In this document: positions 58,277 through 64,000 of the stretch, in pieces | Layout: every line of letters starts with the position of its first letter | How positions within the stretch are numbered: position 1 is the stretch's first letter | Origin: Physcomitrium patens | Lineage: Eukaryota; Streptophyta; Bryopsida; Funariales; Funariaceae | Reading direction: 5' to 3' | Length of the DNA stretch: 64,000 nucleotides | Assembly: GCF_000002425.4 (NCBI RefSeq) | Contig: NC_037261.1 | Coordinates: forward strand, 7,988,701-8,052,700 | Translations under genes and position numbers: made by a program | The notes under the pieces: generated by a model | Databases searched by the model: none | The model's input: only the letters and a program-made list of their open reading frames with translations | Told to the model about the DNA's origin: nothing

Positions 58277-59100
58277 TTGATTTAAGGTCTTTCTTGCTAA
58301 ATGTTGTTTTTTGTACATGTTTAGTATTTTAATATATTTATTTAATAAAGTATAAAACTAACTTGATAAAATATTTGTATTATGATAATTTATATTTAAT
58401 TTGATATCAGAATGAAAATATCATAAAAATAGTATAAAATTTATTTGATAAAAGTCTAATTTTAGTTTTAAAAAGATATGTGTTTTTACAATAATATTAT
58501 TCAAAGTTTATCAATATTAATGAGTATTTTGTATTGAAAATTAAGATTTATGTAAAATAAAGATTTTAAAGGTTTAAAATTCTAAAAATAAAAACCAAGA
58601 ATTCTAATTTTATTAACTTTATTATAGGTATTAATCAAATTGTAACTTTAAATATCTTTTGATTTTTTTTATAAATCCAATTACTATTGTATAAACAAAG
58701 TTACAAGACAATAAGTACCTCAATCTTATAAATATAAATTTTTGAACAAACGAAGTATTTTTTTTATTCCTAGTCTTGTATTTAATTTTGATATATTCTA
58801 ATGTCTTTTTTTACTTGCAATTTTTAATCTCTTTTGTGATAGGTAATTTAAAAATTATTAATTCATATTTAATCTTTAGACTTTAAAAAAAATAAATTGA
58901 TCACTTTGCATCCTTAAGAATCTTATTTGAGTTTAAAATAAAAAATATAATTTGATATTAATCTTTAATATGTTGACAAGTGTCCTCTAGAACCTTGACA
59001 TATAATAAAGTCCTTAATCAAATAAAATATCTCTTGGAAGTCTTTAATATTAATGAATATTATTAAAAAAAATGTTTCTTGATTAATCTAGATTTTTGTA
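58277..59100. other. AT-rich spacer
   Basis: No gene, repeat end or pol similarity recognised. Confidence 0.5.
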
Positions 59101-59662
59101 CAAGATATAAATGTGTCATTTTGATTTAAAAAATCCAATATAACAAAAAAAAAAAAAAAAAAAATTGTAAAATTTTTAAATAGAAATATTTGTAAAAAAG
59201 TCCATTGAAACAAATGACTAAGATTGCTTTGGTATAGGTAGAAGTTAAAGAAATCTATAAACTTAATAACACAGAGTCTTGGCTTGAGAGTAATTATTAT
59301 AAGATTAATCAAATGCTTTAATAACTTTTCATAACTAAGGCTATCAAAAATTTCTTAAAATAATCTCTAAATTTTTATTATATCTAAAATGTCTTGCTAT
59401 TAAGAAGTCATGTTGTGCTTAAAATATACATAAAAGTGATTGATATTTAAAAATACATAATTGTCCTTATAATAAAGAAGGTTGCATTTAAAATAAAAAT
59501 TACTGAAATTATTATAAATATTATTTCTAAAATCTAAAAATAAGTTTTTACTTCAATTAACTTCATTTATATAAAGAGTATAAATTAAGATAGTTAAATT
59601 AATAATTCAAAGATGTAGTTGCTATAGATTTAAAAACATTATTGGATGTTAATCATATGAAA

Positions 59663-59682
59663 TCTCTCTCTCTCTCTCTCTT
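59663..59682. repeat. (CT)n microsatellite
   Basis: Ten CT units. Confidence 0.95.
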
Positions 59683-59719
59683 CATATAAGATAAGAATAC
59701 CTAAACAAAGCATATTATA

Positions 59720-59720
<1 letters not shown>

Positions 59721-59759
<39 letters not shown>
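59721..59759. repeat. (ATT)n microsatellite
   Basis: About 13 ATT units, inside the decayed integrase/RNase H region. Confidence 0.95.
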
Positions 59760-60109
59760 TTCAAATAGATATAAAATAAAATAAAAATTATGACAAAGAT
59801 ATATTCCTATGGACTTAGCAACAAATTAAGTCATGTATTAACATGGGATATTCAAGGTTCTTGTGATTAATATAAAGTATAATTGGATTAAAATCATACT
59901 TTAGATATTCTTGTAGTTTTTAGGGTTAATCTATAATTATAAAAAAATTATGTTTTGGATCTCATATTTTTGAGAATCTTCTTAAATAAAATAATATAAA
60001 ATAACATATGATAAAGTCTATCATATATATCTATTTATAATAAAATTTAATATAATATAAAATTTGATTCATTTGTTTTGTAAACTTTGAAAACTTTAGA
60101 TGAAAAAAA

Positions 60110-60454
60110 TGCGGAGCTAAAATAAAATTTATTTTTTGAAGCTACCAAAAATCTCTTGAAAAAGGCTCCATTATTTTGTCGTATCCAAAATATCCTATTG
60201 CAAGAAAGTCATATTTTGCTTAAAATATACAAAGTTGTGCCAAACCTTTTAGAATATCCATAATATAAAAATCATCTTTGAAATAAAACTGAATAGATTA
60301 ATTATAATTTTTTTTTAACATTAAAATAATTAATTTATCAATGTACTTAAATAGATTTTGTTAAAAAATATTATAAGAACTAAAATTATTGAATTTAAGG
60401 CTCAAAGATATAATTTTTGCAGTTTTATAAAAATAATTTATTTTTATTCATATG

Positions 60455-60498
<44 letters not shown>

Positions 60499-61000
60499 TG
60501 AAAAAAGACAAGAATCTCTATATAAGTCGTCTAAAAATTATTTTTTTATTTGAAAGAAAAAAATATAAAACTATATACAAATTATAATAAAAACATGCTC
60601 TAACACGTTTGACAATAATTTAAGATTTATATTGACATTAAGTGCTCAAGGTTTTTATAATTGATATAAACTTTTTTTGAATTAGAATTCTATTTCAGAT
60701 AATAATCCTAATTTTTTTAATAAATCTATATTATCCAAGAACTCTTTGTTGCAAATTTTATAACTAATTTTAATTTATTAAAACTTTCTTAGATAAAAGG
60801 CAATAGAATCATATCTATTATCTAAATCTATTTTTAATAAAATAATTATTATAGAAAATTTTGATGAATATATTTCTATAAATAAAATGGCTTAAAAATT
60901 AAGAACAAAAAATTAGTAGAGTTAAAGTAATTTTTTTTTTTTTAAACTTTAAAATTCCACTTTTATATCTTTTTTCTATTTTTCAATTGTCTATTGAAGT
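60110..61000 (-). pseudogene. Minus-strand decayed pol segment 2 (RNase H-integrase HHCC)
   Basis: The reverse complement matches the SRDFWWPQ region (gctaccaaaaatctcttg at about 60140) and the HDFP region (about 60205-60220), with the RNase H tail near 60600-60670. It is a second copy of the same part of pol as segment 1, on the same strand. Confidence 0.55.
60459..60492. repeat. (AT)n microsatellite
   Basis: About 17 AT units. Confidence 0.95.
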
Positions 61001-61199
61001 TAATTGTATGAATTAAGCAATAATTTGAAAGAAGCTCTTTATAATTATCCAATATTAACTTAATATTTTTTTAAATCATGAGACTTTATATATAATTTAT
61101 TAAATCATATGATCTATAATATTATATATTCTTTTAGAATCTATTTATAAATTTCTATTTGAAAGAATATATTCCAAAACTTTACCTTATATTTTGTGA

Positions 61200-63030
61200 A
61201 ATATATATTTATAAGTTTTTTAATACAAAATAAAAATATTTTTTATATTTATTTAATTTTTTAAAATAGATAAGAATTATTTTAAAATAATACACAAAAA
61301 AATTATCCAAGATAGTACTAGATGTTGTCAAGAAAATAATTAGTTGTTTCCTCATTTGTAGTAGTTTTTTTATATGGTAAAGATTACATAAATTTAATGA
61401 AATATTATTGAATCTATTACAAATATAGAGCCAAGAAAACTTAATGTGAGAAGATTCATGATAAAATCCATAGAAGTAGATGATCATGGTTGTTTTGGTA
61501 TAGATAGTAGTTGAATAAATTCATAAGGTCTTTAATGACGAGTTTTTGATCTTGAACAAATATCAAATAATTATACAAAGTCTTTAATTGTCGTCTACAT
61601 TTGAAACTACTAAATATATCTTATAATTAATTATAAGGTCTTGTTGTATTCATAATATCTTGCAATTAGAAAATTATGAAATTTTTTAAGAACTAGTAAT
61701 TGTACTTTATCTTTTGAGATATACAAGAACCTCTCAAAATATAATAGACTATTCTAAAATTCAAATTTAGAAGTATTATAAAAATTTTAAAAATAATTTT
61801 TGATATAATAAATAAGCAGATTTAATGACATACTTAATTGAATTTCATTAAAAAATATCGAATTAATAATTAATGATGATTTTATTTTTCAAAAATAAAG
61901 TTGTTTTGGCTTCAAAAGAATTTTTTTTTATTCATTAGAAGCTCTGGTCTTTCTTTTAATGCAAAACAAAAACATCTAGACAAAGTATTTAACAAACATT
62001 GTTATTTTTTTAGATGATAAGTGATATTAAATACAAATTTTGATAATGACATGCTCTAATAGTCTTAGCAATAATTTAAAATATATGTTGGTATAAAATA
62101 CTTAAGATTCTTGTGATTTGTATAAGTAGTTACTAGACTAAAAATGCCTTCAACATAATAGTGCAATTCTTGAAATAAATTCATAATTAGAAGAAGTTTT
62201 TAAAAATAGATCTTATAAATTATCTTGGCTATTAAAAATATTCTTAAATAAAAAACTATAAGGTGAAGTTTGTCATTTGCTTCCATTTATAAATAAACTA
62301 CATTTAAGGTAATATTTGATTTATTTTTTTCTATAAAAAAAAATCTTAAAAAAATTAATGCAATACAAGATTGGTACAAAAGTGAAATTTATCTTTAAAG
62401 CTTCAAATATTTCTTTAGTTTCTTTATTCTACTTAATTTTTTTTTATAAATTAAATATATAATTAAAATTATATCTTGAAAAAATTTCTTGATAAAGATT
62501 TAATAATAATTTATAAATCCTAAAAAATATTAGATATTTTTTATTATTATTGAAATATTCTAATGCATGATAGTTTGATTTTTTTTGTGAGCTACCATAA
62601 GTCTATCCTTTGAATTGATATATTAAAAGAAAATAACTTAAGTTGTATAAAAGATAGACTTTTTTTTATCTTAGCATATAATCTTGCATCTCTAAGTTTT
62701 TTCAACATATAAAAAATATAAAAATTTATTCTCTTTTCTATTCTTACAATAGATTAGAATGTTATCTAAATAGTGAACAAGAAAATCATCTAAAAACTTT
62801 TAAAAAAACATCATTTATTAGATATTGGAAAATAATTAATATACTTATAAGCCAAAAAGATATGACATAATATTCAAAATTTCTAGATCTGATTTAAAAT
62901 TATTTTTTTTATTTGTTTCATTCTTTAATGCATACCAAATAATATATTCTTTGTAGATATATTTAGGTATAGAACTTTATTTGATTCAATCAATAAAGAA
63001 ATGATGATATTAAAGATAAAAGATATCTAT
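61200..63030 (-). pseudogene. Minus-strand decayed pol segment 3 (RT-RNase H-integrase)
   Basis: The reverse complement shows RT near 62670-62880 (YLDNILIY-like, then LKKLRDARLYAK), RNase H near 62040-62340, integrase HHCC near 61590-61680, the equivalent of the LQPLPIP stretch at 61500-61560 and the SMDFI core at about 61440-61470. It is the most complete of the three minus-strand segments. No LTR was found for it. Confidence 0.65.
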
Positions 63031-63214
63031 TTTTGACAGTAATCTTATTGAACCTTTAATAATCTATACACATTTGTAATAATTTTTTTTTTTCAAAAAA
63101 AAAAAAAAATGTTAAAAATTTTAAATGGTGCATGAAATCTTTGCTAAGCTTTTATTAATGTATTCTTTGAATGCAACCAATTTTTTCTATAATAAGCTAT
63201 TATATATATATATT

Positions 63215-63357
63215 TACTTTTTTACTTTTGTTAATACTTTTGTAGTTCTTATTCTTGTTTCAAGATTTTCTATACTACTTATCTTTGACGATAGTCATTC
63301 TAGTTTAATGTTATATCATCTTTGAATAATTATTTAGTCGTTATAAGTGACATAAGA
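63215..63357 (+). repeat. Fragment of a family-A LTR (U5 end), plus strand
   Basis: Matches the 3' part of the A5 LTR (about 25865-25995): ttgttaatacttttgtag..., tagtcattctagtttaatg, ttatatcatctttgaata. It is cut by the next LTR at 63358. Confidence 0.6.
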
Positions 63358-64000
63358 TGTAACAGGGTATGAATAAGATAATTATATAGATAATTAAAAC
63401 CATGGAAGTTTCTAGAATTGGGATTAGGTTAGTGGACCAAATAGGATCCACCATAGAACCTTCTAGAAAAGGCTTAAGGCGGTTATTTAAATGGGATCCA
63501 CCATTGAACCTTCTAAAAAAGAGTTTAATGCAATTATCTAGGTGGAGGTCTATCATATAGGAATATTTTAGAAAATCTAAGGTAATAGGATAAGATATAA
63601 ATAGGATTGGCAATGGCCTTTTAAGGCATTTGGTCAAATATGGCTTCAAACCCTTTCTCTTAGTAAAGTTTGGTTCTACATCTTTCTATTCAGTTTTGTT
63701 CTGTTCTGTTTCTATTTGCTCAGTTTTTTCTTTTACGTCCTATTTTATTTAGTTTTATTTAATTTTATTCTGATCTATTTTGTCCTAATTTGTAATAAAG
63801 TCTTATGTTGTTAATTGGAAGGATCTTGGATTTTTGAAATAATCTAATTTTGTTTCATTGACATTAGAAAAAGTGTTAGATTGTTTATTTTTTGTAGCAT
63901 GTCAATAATTATTATTTAATTTAAGGTCAGTCGTTGTGGTTACACTTGGAATTGTATTGAAGATACTATGGATTATTCTTAAAAAATCAATCGAGAGGTG
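63358..64000 (+). repeat. Start of another LTR element (family E), runs off the window
   Basis: Begins tgtaacaggg directly after the LTR fragment. It has two 50-bp-spaced direct repeats (from ggatccacca at 63444 and 63494), perfect GAAnnTTCnnGAA elements at 63405-63417 and 63456-63468, and a TATA box tataaata at 63596-63603. No coding frame is supported. Solo LTR versus full element cannot be decided from this window. Confidence 0.5.

Larger units (their letters stand above)
59200..60100 (-). pseudogene. Minus-strand decayed pol segment 1 (RNase H-integrase)
   Basis: The reverse complement matches RNase H near 59800-60060 (TDHKNL region at about 59812-59880) and integrase HHCC near 59340-59430, down to the equivalent of LLQPLPIP at about 59230. 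It is heavily decayed, with no open frame. Confidence 0.6.

Overview
The window looks like nuclear DNA of a land plant, most probably a moss such as Physcomitrium patens. This is an inference from three things: GT-AG split genes with strong plant family matches (a GNOM-type ARF-GEF, a plant receptor-like cytoplasmic kinase), very AT-rich flanks, and chromodomain Ty3/gypsy elements in deep nests. No rRNA, tRNA or CRISPR array was recognised.

Layout. 1-35.4 kb is a nest of chromoviruses. One young, nearly intact element (5612-11944, LTRs differing at 1 of 530 bases, 5-bp target duplication) sits inside the pol of an older, decayed relative (A1, 2604-13872). Further decayed relatives follow (A2/A3 14094-24452, A4 24540-25509, A5 25510-35434). 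A second family (B, 27916-34003, 441-bp LTRs, 5-bp target duplication) is inserted in the pol of A5. Solo-LTR-like insertions of other families interrupt A2 (17947-19524) and A3 (21246-22594). 35.4-37.85 kb is AT-rich spacer.

37.85-57.5 kb is a gene island of higher GC. It holds GNOM (+, 9 coding exons, 38691-45746), a receptor-like cytoplasmic pseudokinase (+, 3 exons, 50965-53132) and a SIM/RING-finger protein (-, 7 exons, 57114-53876). The last two converge. 57.5-64 kb is again AT-rich, with a small MITE, three decayed minus-strand pol segments and the start of another LTR (63358 onward).

Main result. In both family A and family B the 11 bases at the predicted transcript 5' end (31-32 bp after the TATA box) are complementary to 11 bases lying 2 nt downstream of the 5' LTR. 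The two families differ in this 11-mer by compensating changes on both sides. This is the geometry of Tf1/sushi-type self-primed reverse transcription, not tRNA priming. The same families share a palindrome across the U3/R boundary, heat-shock-element-like arrays upstream of the TATA box, and an unrecognised third protein (ORF3) between pol and the 3' LTR. The old copies are decayed largely by C-to-T and G-to-A changes.
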